From positions 325,921 to 389,920 of the forward strand of contig NQMI01000012.1 in NCBI GenBank assembly GCA_002270565.1: a stretch of DNA of 64,000 bases. Reading direction: 5' to 3'. Both the position numbers and the translations under genes were made by a program. This stretch comes from Stenocarpella maydis (Eukaryota; Ascomycota; Sordariomycetes; Diaporthales; Diaporthaceae). The notes below the pieces were generated by a model, which worked only from the letters and a program-made list of their open reading frames with translations, searched no databases and was not told the DNA's origin. Below, piece after piece: positions 10,660 through 20,941 of the stretch (within the stretch, counting starts at the first letter, position 1; every line of letters starts with the position of its first letter).

Positions 10660-11238
10660 TTTGCACTTTTGCACCTCGGACCACTCGACAACCTTTGGCC
10701 GTTCGCCTGACCTCCGTCCGCCTGCGCCGCCTCCTCGTCCCGACCTCACTCCTTCTCATCTCATCGACCTCACCACCTGCTCCCACCGACCCCCCTCCCT
10801 GACTCCGCAGCCTCAGGCATCGTCGTCGCCTCCCCTCCGGCCCGTCGGGGGCGGTGATACTCTTCCGTCTCTGACCTCCCGGGCATCCATCATCCGCCGC
10901 CCGCCAGCTCGGCTCTGGCTGGCCATCACTGCACAGCTGTCGTCATCTCCCGGGGCCGCCCCCCTCCATCTCAGCCAGCCCTCCCGCTCAGGCCATTCTC
11001 ACTCAGGGGGCCGTCTCATTCCGGGCCCCTCGAGCGACTGGCACATCATCACTCACCCTCTGCCACTACCCCGGACTCGGCCTGCAACTCATTTGCCAGC
11101 TCATATCAGAACTGGCGTCTTACGTCACCTGCGACAACCACCTCGTCGTCTGCCTTTTACTCCATGTAAGGCGGGTCTGTACGCACCTGCACCCCACCAA
11201 GGACCTGACCCGATTCTGTGCAAAGCGTGGCCCTCATC

Positions 11239-12773
11239 ATGGCTGGAACCATCGTGAGTCTCCAAGGCATCCCTATCGAGAACCTTGGGACTGACGAGTT
11301 CCAGGTCCCATGGGACGGTCGGGACCAGGAGGAGCAGAGCGAGCTTCTTTTCAATGCGCCCTTGCGTACGAAGAACCGCCAGCTAGAGGATGAGAACATG
11401 CACCTCAAGCGGCTCTTGAGAGAGCACGGCATCCCCTGGTCCGACTTCGTTGCCGGCCATCACGCCTTTCGTTCCAGCAACTCACAGACTGCCTACGGCC
11501 GCCGGCGGAGTTCTCGCCTCTCTGCTGTCGCCCAGCACCGCTTCCCTCACCTTCCCGTCGAGGTCATCCTGAGGATTCTTCACTATGCACTGATTGCAGA
11601 CGGCCCTATCATCGACCCCCTCTCCAAGCTGAACCCCGAGACTCTGACCTCCGCCGAGGCCAAATGCGGGCCTCAGATCGCAATAGGTTTTCTGGCCACC
11701 TGCAAGGCATACCACGTCGATGGCCAGAGGATCCTCTGGTAGGTGGTGTTGCATGGTCCCCAGGTGCAGCTTCCGATCCTGACGTTCCATGCAGGTCAAA
11801 GAACAGGTTTGCCTTCACAAGCCCCGCAGCACTGCGCAAATTCGCCGAGCTGGATTTCTGCTTTCGCAAGAACATCGAGTACATCAACCTGCGCATCGTG
11901 GCTCGTTACTATGACGATGAAAAGCGCCGTCATAGACTGAGCCAAGATTACCACCCAGAGCTCACCAAGTCTCAGAACCTCAAGGTCATCCAGCGGGCCC
12001 GCGATGACAGCAGCATGGCGCGGAAAGGTTTCCACTCGTATGCTTGGACTCAGACAGTGGACTTTCTCGATGCTTTACGCCCCCCATTCGATCCGCACCA
12101 CGCTCAAGGCAACCGACCACGGCTGTTGCCCGGCCTCGTGTCCATGCGCATGGATTTTGTCAATTTCCCAGATTACTTCCTGCCCTTCCCAGAGGCGGAC
12201 CTTCACGAGATTGCCGCCCATGACTTCGGTTGTACCTTGAACGAGCTGATGGTCACGGGTCTTCCTTGCTGCGAGGTCGGCGTCAAGGCTGGGGCTGATC
12301 TGCAGGTGTGTAAACCCCTCCCCGCTCGCGCGTGTCTTCTAACAGGGTCTCTATCAGGGCATGGTCAAAGATGACGGGTTGTTTCTGTGCCACGCTCCTT
12401 CATACGTACAGCAGAAGAAGTACCTGAAGCCACTATGCGGCTACGAGGGCCTCGCAAGGGTTGTCCGAGCCTGGCGGAAACTGGCAAGGGAGCGCCAGGA
12501 AGCCGCAGGCCAGGTATCGCTCGTCAACGTCCCCTCGGTCCCCGAGGAACACGGGCATCCCAAGTCGGTTTGGAAGAAGAGGAAGACCGTTTGGAAGCGC
12601 GTTCCCGTCGCGCGAGACTCGGAGGAGAGGGATTGGGTCGAGTTTACCGTAACACCGGAGAACCCGTCGATGAGGTGCTGGATGATTATGACAGCGACGA
12701 CAGTGATGCCATATGTCCAAACTGCGGCGTGGTCCATGGCCACTATGACTACTGGGGTTCCGACTCCGAGTGA
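11239..12773 (+). CDS. F-box-like protein with N-terminal coiled coil; apparent -1 frameshift in last exon
   Basis: Probable substrate adaptor of an SCF ubiquitin ligase, or a structural F-box-like protein; the target is unknown. Start is ATG 11239. Exons are 11239-11738, 11795-12305 and 12358 onward. Introns are 11739-11794 and 12306-12357, each with a recognisable branch site. Residues about 40-63 form a short coiled coil (NRQLEDENMHLKRLLREHG), and residues 101-120 read HRFPHLPVEVILRIL, an F-box-type helix. The third exon stays protein-like in one frame up to DWVEFT (about 12648). The conserved-looking acidic end, YRNTGEPVDEVLDDYDS, CPNCGVVHGHYDYWGSDSE and stop at 12773, is in the -1 frame from 12645. 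No intron joins the two. A missing T in the run 12643-12645 would restore a product of about 475 aa. Without correction, the frame ends at 12786 with an unlike tail. Confidence 0.65.
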
Positions 12774-15086
12774 GTTGTTCGACTGACTATACGAAGACTT
12801 GGGTCTGGGTGTTGCACATCTGAGCGGTATGACGAAACGTATTGAAAATATGGCGGAAAAGAGGTGTCACTATTGATTGATGCTTATTGATTACGGGGTT
12901 GCTTTTAGAGTTTGTTGCTATACCACATGATACCAAAGCAACCGTGGAACTACCTGTCCATATCCCGATAGCTTGTTTTGGGGCCTTTACCTTAATTACA
13001 CTATTTGTTGAATAACTCTCCCCGTGAATGCTTCCAATTGCTCCCACGTAGACGTCGCTGATGATGCACTTGCCACCTGTTAGCCCGGGTTGGGCATGAG
13101 CAGCTTTCCGGGCCTCATTGTTCGTTGAGCAATGGCGGTGGGCCGTCGTTCACTACAGGTCTTTCTATGGTGATTCATTTCCGAAAGAGTCAGATGTCAT
13201 ATTCTACCCGCTAATACAAGCCTAGATAGTTCGCTAAAACCTAAAACCTTTATGATCTAATTAGTAATGATATTTGCATTCCGATTAGTTTATAAGAGAA
13301 CCTTAACTTAGAGGGCTAGGGGCCTGGGAAGGGGGGCCCTTCGTCTAGGTATGTATAGGCCCCTCCTCTAGGCGTAAAAGGGCCTTTGTTGAAGCCCTTC
13401 CTCCGGGTATATAGAGGGCCCTCCTCTGGGCATGTGGAGGTCCCTCCTCTGGGCGTGTGGAGGGCCTTCGTGGAAGCCCTTCCTCTGGGTATATGGAGGG
13501 CCCTACTGGGTGGCGTGTAGGGGGTTCGCCGCGCCACTCGCTCTGCTCGCTCCTCTAGCAAACCTCCTACACGCCTATTTAAACCGTATTCTTGAACGAA
13601 TAGCTCCTAGGGCCCCGGCAGGGGCTTCATTCTGGTATATATATATATCATTTATAAATTTTTGCTTGTAATATTTTGCGAGTTTGCCCTCTATACTTGG
13701 TTTTATTGGCTTGTGAACCATTAACAAGTTGACCGACTGATGGGTTTACAAAAGTAGCTGTCAGGTAAATAGGAACCATGTCTATATGGTGACTTTTCCG
13801 AACATACATTCCGGCGGTGCATCGTTTTGACGGCCATTGCGAGTTGGCTTTGGCTCTTTTTGCCATTAAGTTGTTCGTGGCAGCTACCACACTCAAGCCT
13901 CATATCTGGTACATCATGAGGCTCATCACCAAATCGCGCTGCGCTTGGTTGCGAAGACTCATCTCTTCGTCCTCAACAACGACCTGCCGATTTCTGTGCA
14001 TCCCAATACCTCTAGCTTACTGAAGCGTGCCCTCTTCCATTTACCTAGTCTTACAGCCCCGTCATACAAGAAGTCCGACATCTTCCGATGCTAATAGTTT
14101 TTCTACATGCTGCACAACACACTTCCCCTCAACCACCTCTTGCATCAAAGGAGGTCATGTCCTCTGTTGGTCTTTCCCTATCAGGAGGACACCTATGATA
14201 CATCCAAAAGCCAGTGTATCTCAACTCTGTCCCAACCTCAACAAAGGTTCTCGCAGGCCATCCTGAGCAACATCACTTTCCTTCAGCCTCTACCATTTTC
14301 AACTTCATCAGCATCCCGTTTGTTGTCGACACCGTACAGTTTGGCTTCATAAGGCACCTGTCGACAGCCACCCAGCCATCAAGCCGACACTCAAACAACT
14401 TCCATACTTCCTTCCGGAGTCCGAGTGAGGTGTTCTTGACGAGGGCACCATGATGTGAGTGCGGTAAAGCTACTCCAACACGGTCTTACCTCGCCTCGCG
14501 TCTTGGCGGTTTTAGGAATGAACCTCATTCAACACCTCCATACCTCGTTGGAGAATTAGCTGTGACACGGTCCAGAGGGGGGCGCCTTGCTAGGCGCGAT
14601 CTCTTCATCTCTCGTTTTCCTATCACGAACTGGTACGCATGACCGGGAAACAGGAACCTTACCTTATTGTTTATTCAAGCTCTTACTCCTCCTCAACTCC
14701 TGCATTTTTCCATCTATGATCTGGGCCTTACTCATGTTTTCTAGCATCTAGGTTCTCTGCATTAACTAGCCATTCATTCCTCGAATTCGCTCAAGCGTCC
14801 TTCGCGAGACCCTCCATCCCAAAACTGGGCTTTTCAGAAGCCCTCCTCTTTCCAGTACAGGGTATCAGATCTCGATTCATCCTCTCTACGTCTCGATCCA
14901 GATCTCCACATTCTGTCTGCCCAACGTCTGGGCCGTCTCAACATAAATCATCCGACAACGTAACATTTGATCCTTTCCCAGATGGTCCGTCATCTCGTGC
15001 CACACCCGGAAACTTCCTACTGAGCCTGAGAGCGTGAACGCCTTTCGTCCAGCAAAAGTTCCTCAAAACGAGGCATCCAGTCCACC
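12774..15086. other. Gene-poor region upstream of the SNF2 gene
   Basis: 2.3 kb containing AT-rich stretches (about 13200-13300 and 13630-13690), one arm of a degenerate repeat family (listed separately) and C/T-rich sequence leading to the SNF2 gene. Several 60-80 codon frames exist, but none looks like protein. Confidence 0.5.
13305..13530 (+). repeat. Degenerate GC-rich repeat, copy A (inverted partner at 18478-18626)
   Basis: Internally repetitive block built on units such as CCCTCCTCTGGGCRTGTGGAGG and AAGCCCTTCCTCTGGGTATA, repeated about four times with differences. Its left edge (TTAGAGGG, GGGGCCTGGGAAGG) aligns with the reverse complement of the block at 18478-18626. It is flanked by AT-rich DNA, which suggests an eroded transposon end. 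Confidence 0.75.
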
Positions 15087-17921
15087 ATGAACGACAACGG
15101 CGTGCCAGCAGGGAGCAAAGCCGGACGGGTACGAGTGAAACAGGAGATTCTGGGCGAGGATGAAGAAATACCAGGAGGGCTCAAGAGCATTCCTGACAAC
15201 AAGATGAGCAAAATTAATGGACACAAAGCCAAGTTGGCCAAGGCGCCCGCAAAGTCTGAGGCAGTCGAGGAATCAGGAACTGATGAGCTCCATCAACCAA
15301 CCACAATTAACGCAGAGGTCAAAAATACGAAGAAAGCATCCACTCGAGCGAAGCGAAAGCGTGACACGGACAGCAATGAAGGCCCGCCCACCAAGAAGCT
15401 GACATATCGGAAGCCTCGACAAGACACGCTCGAAGCCGCGAGATATGTCTCGCGAACCAATGCCCTCGTACTGAGAGGGAAAGCTGCGAAGCTCCCCCAG
15501 GATCTTGATGTTAAGCTGCCACAGATTTGTCATGCACCCGGAAATCTGCGTGAACATCTCAAAAGCCTAGAAGCCGCAGGCTTGAGACTACCCCATGCGG
15601 TGCCGGCCACAATCAAGACGCATGTCAAGGCTCTGAGCGGCCTGTGCCATGCCTTCAAAGGCCTACAGCCATGGCTCAGTCTTAAGTACGGCGAAGAGCC
15701 GAGGGTCGACGATTTCAAATGGAAGGTCCAGGGGCTGAACCATCCGCTACATTCCCACCAGATCCTCGGGAGTGCAATCATGATCACGATTGAGAAGGAC
15801 CTGGATCAAGGATCTGGCCTCCTTCTTGATTTTATGGGGTTCGGAAAGACTGTGCAGACTCTAGCATGCATTGTCTCGAATCCTGCGCGTTTTGAGAAGA
15901 GAAAGCGCCCGAATGACGGTTCATCCACAACACTTGTGGTTGTTCCAAAGTCTGCTGCAACACAATGGGCTGAAGAGATTCAGCGCCACGCTTACCCTCA
16001 CCTATCGGCCATGCTATGGACCAAAGAGTCTGAGACCACGAGGAACCACACACTGCAGGCTGACATCCTTGTTGTTACATACAACCAGGTCCGTATCATG
16101 AGGACCAAGAAAGACCGCAACGAGTGCAGCTCCTTACTGTTCGATGCTCACTTCCACCGTGTGGTGCTGGATGAAGCTCACACGATCAAATCGAGGACCT
16201 CTGATACTTTCATGGCTTGCATGGCTCTTCAAGGTACCCACAGATGGGCTTTGACCGGGACTCCGATCCCGAATGGCGTGCATGAGATATGGCCACTCCT
16301 CACATTCATCCGGCACCCCAGTGTTAAGGATTTTCCGCACTTCAAGAAGACCTACCTTACCAGGACGCGTGGGAAGAAATTGAAGGGGCAAACAGAATAC
16401 AAAGAGTTGGGGAAACTCTTGCTTGACATTTCCATAATGAGGACTCGTGGCCACGAATTCTGTGGCCTCCCTCTTGTGAATCTCCCGCAGGATCATGCTG
16501 TCAAAGAAACGGTCAAACTCTCTCCCGAGGAGAAGGTCATACTGGATTCCCTCAAGAAGCACATCAAGGATTTCATTACAAGCAAGTCTGGAGGCAGGTC
16601 CAATTATTTGGCCCTTCTCGAAAGGTTCACCCAATACCGACAATTCAGCTCGAGCCCTCTTCTACTCGCGGGAGTAGTCAATGGCGGCCTATGGACCCTT
16701 GAAGATGTAAAGCAGATGAGGGATGAAGCACGCAGTTTCGGATGCGAGCAGACGCCGATCATAGATTTGTTCGAGCGCTGGCTTTTGGAGCCGCAGTCCC
16801 TCCACTTGGCTCCGACCGGAGACAGCAAGGCGGATGCTGCGATTGCGAAGGCCGACAAGATCATTTGTCCGTTCTGCTCAAAGAGGCCGACTGAACCGCA
16901 ACTTGCAGGATGCTCGCATATCTGGTGCCTCAATTGTGTGCAAAAATGGATGAGGATGACCTCTGCATCATCGGAACCCGCGGAGTGTCCTAAGTGTAAC
17001 CAGCTCGTCGGAGAATGGCAGCCACACGACCCAGAGACTATTGGTGGTCAAGATGGAGAAGGGGGAAGAGGTGACGATTACAACGGCTTCCAGCCTGCTG
17101 ACGAGGATACATCCCATTTGTTTGCGACTCTGGATAAGCCTCCTCGACAGCCGATCCCTCTGACAGCGAAGCTCGGAGCCACGCTTAACAAGATCGTCCA
17201 GTGGCAGGCAGAAGCTCTAATGGACAAAATAATAGGTAAAGTGTCACTGCTGTGTTCCTAACTCTGCAATTGTTTTCGCGACTAATCAAAGTATTGTAGT
17301 CTTCTACCGCTTTATTGGGAGCTGTCGTATCCTGGGGCGTTTCCTTCAGGACCGTGGCATCGCTTTCCTTTATTTCAATGGCCAGATGAGTGATGATCAG
17401 CGCAAGCATGCCAGGGTTACCTTTGATAACGAGCCATATGTGAAGGTACTCGTAAGTTACCCCAATTCCCTTCCTTGTCGGGCCAGTCCTTCTTATCCTG
17501 CTCTCAGTTGATGTCCACGAAGACTGGATCGGAGAGTCTGAACCTGACTGCAGCAAATCGGGTCATCATCACCGATTTATGGTGGAACTATTCAGCGGAA
17601 GAGCAAGCATTTGGCCGTGCAAACCGCATTGGGCAGCGCAAGGAAACGCATTGTGTCCTCTTCCTTACCGAGGGCACCGTTGATGAGCGCATGAAAGACC
17701 TCCAGGAAAAGAAGAAGAAGCAGCAAAGTGCAATTGCTGAGCTTGAGGCCGGTGAAGGGCTTACAGCCAAGACACTGCGAAAGCTCCTAGATGACCGGAT
17801 AGAGAAGGCGAAGAATGGCGACAGTGACGGCACCGACAGTGAAGGCAGCGAGCAAGATGACGATGACGGCCACGAAAGTGAAGAACCGGAAGAAACGGAC
17901 GGCGGGGATCACGAAGACTAG
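15087..17921 (+). CDS. SNF2-family ATPase with RING finger (Rad5/Rad16/HLTF-like)
   Basis: Predicted nuclear DNA-translocating ATPase and possible E3 ubiquitin ligase, of the class used in DNA-damage tolerance or repair. Start is ATG 15087 in a strong context (ccaccATGA). Exons are 15087-17235, 17300-17451 and 17508-17921, giving 904 aa; both introns (64 and 56 bp) rejoin conserved helicase sequence (DKII-VFYRF, VKVL-LMSTKTG). The N-terminus is Lys-rich, with a basic KRKR patch. Motif I is LLDFMGFGKT (about 250); the usual DEMGLGKT is altered but the GKT is kept. Motif II is VVLDEAHTIK (about 362) and motif III LTGTPIPN. A C3HC4-type RING lies between the two helicase lobes (about 593-645: CPFC, CSHIWCLNC, CPKC). 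Lobe 2 has FNGQM, LNLTAANRVII and the motif VI region QAFGRANRIGQ. The tail is acidic (about 850-904). No HIRAN domain was seen. Inverted repeat copies lie on both sides. Confidence 0.88.
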
Positions 17922-18477
17922 CCGGGGAAGACCAGCTGCACAGATTGCCGTGATGTACTCGACCGCCGCCAGGCTTCGTCGCCACCGCTCACCATGCACG
18001 ATCTGCGCACCACCACACGAAGGCGAGAAGCTCACTGACGAGCGGTCTCTCTGGCCATTTGCTCTCAACAATTCATTCATTGCTACTCACTTTATGACTT
18101 ATGAAAAAATTCTACCAAGGCACGGGGGGTTCCCCGGGGCGGGTGTGACGATGGGGTTGAGCTGGGATCGAGTTATTGAGAAACCCCCTTGGGAATGGTA
18201 GATACAGACAGAGACACTTGAGCAGACACACCTGCGTTGAACTCAACTGAAAATTCTTGCACTTGGCCCGGTTCAATTGCACAATTAATTAACTGTCCCG
18301 CAAAACAACTCGCTACCGTAGAATACCAGGTGGAAAGCCTCTGCCGGGGCCCTGAGAGCTATCTATCCAAGTACCTAGGTACTACAGCTTAAATAAGCGT
18401 AAAGGCGATTCACCTTTATCACTTACTATACTTAATCCTCTAGTAACCCCCATCTATATTACCTAATAAAGCCCTCT

Positions 18478-18626
18478 ATATACCTAAATGGGGGGCCTCT
18501 AAGTACCCAGAGGAAGGGCTCCTCCAATGGCTCTCCACGCGCCCAGAGCAGGGCCCTCCGCATGCCCAAAGGGAAGGCCCCCTTCCCAGGGCCCCTGGGC
18601 CCTCTAAATTAGGGCGTATAGGTATA
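18478..18626 (-). repeat. Degenerate GC-rich repeat, copy B (inverted relative to 13305-13530)
   Basis: Read on the minus strand, this block aligns with copy A over its whole length: TTAGAGGG, GGGGCCCTGGGAAGGG, a CTCTGGGCGCGTGGAG unit, GGAGCCCTTCCTCTGGGTA and CTTAGAGG in the same order. AT-rich DNA adjoins it, as for copy A. Confidence 0.75.
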
Positions 18627-20455
18627 GTATATCCAGATCCCATTCATAGACTATTCTGGACAAATAGCAAACAGCCCTGACAGACACGCATGACCAACTC
18701 GTGCTCCCATAACACCTACTTTGGCAATGCTCACACCAAAAAAAACGCACACTCAAGAATACCTACCTACGCGCAAGAAATATGCTTGACCGACCTAGGT
18801 CTGAATGTTATACCCTCTGGTTAGCTTCGGGCACAGCGCAAGTGGTGGGTGCACCAAGGTAACCCCCTAGTTTCTTTTGGTGTGGATACAAAACTTGGAT
18901 AACGTCTCAGTCTTGTTAGTGTTTATTCGAGGTTACTATAGGGTTGCTTGCGTTTGGACAGATGCTTCGGTGGTGCACCGTATCTGTCCTCCTTGTATCT
19001 GGGGAAGCACTGATTGTATCAAGCACTTGACTACGGAGCGAGTCCTCGTAAATAGCATCGTTATGCGCATGAAAGGATATAGCCGTCTCTGAGAACCTTC
19101 CGAGAAGAAGGACAATGGGTTTCTCAAGTGAATGCACCCTATAACTAGACTCTATCAAAGGCGACATGCGAGGGCTTAATGAGGAATAAACGAGCAAGTG
19201 TCGTTTCCGGAGGGGGAGGTTATGAAGAAGTCGCAAAGGGATGACTTGTGTCGTTCCCCAAGCAACAGCGCGTGTAATCTTTTTGTAGACTATACCCTGA
19301 TCTTGTTTTGGCTGAGAAAGAGAACTAAAAGGAAGGGAAACAAGAAGAATTGGGACACATGAGTCCACGTTGGAGGTCTTGGCTAGCCGAACGGTCTGCT
19401 ACATTGGTCTGCAAAATGTCGCTGAGGGTCGCATCTCATAAAAAGAAACAAGCTACAAATATCAATACTCTGCCCCTCATGTTGCCGGGGTATGGGATGA
19501 ATATCTTGGAGTTTAATGGGCATTACTCGGTCGATTCCCAACAAGCAGACGCTAGCATGGAGCTTGAGGTGCCCATGAGCCATGCGTATTCAATATACTG
19601 ACTCAATCGAGATTCACTTCCAGGCATGTGACGGCCGTGATCCCGGGTGTTTCGAGAAAATGAGGCCTGCCCAGTAGCACTGGAGTATAAGCATTGGCCC
19701 CTGCCACCTCTGTTGACACTCAATGCCGGGAGTGGCGGCTTGGAAACCGGATGATTAGTTCGGCCCACACGGTCTCTATACTACGTCCGGGCGGAGGGAG
19801 CTAGGATGAAGTGGCCCGCGAGGCCCTTGATGGGTGGATACACATGTGTGAGCGCGGCAAGAGGAGGCGGTGGCGCACAGCCGCCTTGGGCGGGCTGGCG
19901 GGCCATGGTGTAGGGCGTCGTCGATCGCCAGGGGTTACGAATTGCCCAGCCTGGCGACGTCAAACGCCAAGGCGACAAGGACGCCTCGTGCTGCGGACTG
20001 AAGGATTATTGGGGGTTCGGCTACAGGCACCCTTGGTGTCTCGAAGTGATCCAGCATTTGAGAAACAGGAGAAGGGGTGGCCCAGGGCGGTCGTCAGAGA
20101 TGAGCTCCTCTCGTGTCGAAACATCGAGCTACGACCTCGTCACAATCTGCTGTCGACTTTGCTTCCGGTAAACCCACCGTCGCCGGGCGCAGTGCTTGAA
20201 GTGGCCGTTTCTATCCACTGCAGATGGTTGCGATCTGAAACATCCCGGCTAGCTGCAGAGAGCCGACCCCGCCAAAGCTTTCTTTTAGACACACGGCTTC
20301 GCCACTCACGATTCGCGGCCGCGCACTTGGCACCTAAACGGCGATCGCACTCACCAGAGACTCACTCATCTCATTGACTGGCAAGAGCATCAGGTGGATA
20401 TTTCTCCCCAGGCCCTCGCCGCTCGAGAAGGCCGCGGCTCGTGCATCTGTACCGC

Positions 20456-20495
<40 letters not shown>
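20456..20495 (+). repeat. Tetranucleotide microsatellite (CCAG)10
   Basis: About ten perfect tandem CCAG units, about 450 bp upstream of the ankyrin gene start. In translation this gives a GWLA repeat on the minus strand, which is not a gene. Confidence 0.95.
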
Positions 20496-20941
20496 GGGTT
20501 GGACGAGTGTGTGGAGGCCCATACCGCCCGCTGCGGATGCTACGGTGAGGCTCGCCAGCCGTGACCATCACCAACCGCCGCGTCACACATTATCTGGCTG
20601 TGCTGGTCCCTCGTCCACGGCAAACAAGCCGACACCGCCAGGCACGCCAGGGTCGGAAAAGGATTGGGCGCGCTGGAGGCGCCGCAGCACAAGGCAGCCT
20701 TTCGTCGGCTGTGCGGCCAGGACTGAACCGGATATACTGTGTAGTGGTGGCATTCAGGAATCCGCCCATCCGACAATCAGTCATTCGAAACCTTGCGAGA
20801 CCGCCACGGGAAGCAGTAGGACCTTCTCGTCCAGGCCGGCTTGCCTGACATATCCCATGTCGCCCTGAGCAGTTTCAACCCATCACGGGTGTCCCTCTAC
20901 AACCCATCTCCATCTCTCTCGAAACCCTACAATTGCCCGCC

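Larger units (their letters stand above)
9457..11238. other. Long repeat-rich upstream region of the F-box-like gene
   Basis: About 1.8 kb with no convincing gene. It holds simple repeats (listed separately), one TACGGAGTA (9884-9892), one palindromic TACCTAGGTA (9908-9917), a short TACGGG tandem at about 9947-9965, and long C/T-rich stretches (10690-11160) expected of a fungal promoter or leader. A long plus-strand open frame here (10268-11257) is of low complexity and overlaps the real start, so I leave it out. Confidence 0.5.
17922..20941. other. Gene-poor region between the SNF2 gene and the ankyrin gene
   Basis: 3.0 kb without a convincing gene. It contains repeat copy B, AT-rich sequence around 18400-18480, one exact TACCTAGGTA (18372-18381) and a CCAG microsatellite. 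The longest open frame (19811-20377) is Arg-rich, composed like random GC-rich sequence, and is not called. Confidence 0.5.

Noticed and set aside
10268..11257. 329-codon plus-strand open frame upstream of the F-box-like gene
   Set aside because: It is composed of simple repeats and C/T-rich sequence, has Pro/His/Ser/Leu-biased composition without any domain, and overlaps the true start.
11739..12374. Read-through of the F-box-like gene's introns in the open-frame list
   Set aside because: Both intervals have donor, branch and acceptor signals, and splicing restores continuous protein sequence.
19370..19445. tRNA- or SINE-like stretch (TTGGCTAGCCGAACGGTCTG)
   Set aside because: No complete A and B boxes, no pairing acceptor stem and no cloverleaf could be drawn.
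19811..20377. 188-codon plus-strand open frame
   Set aside because: Arg-rich random-looking composition, no intron support and no family resemblance; typical of GC-rich spacer DNA.
20371..20586. GWLAGWLA repeat protein on the minus strand
   Set aside because: It is only the translation of the CCAG microsatellite.
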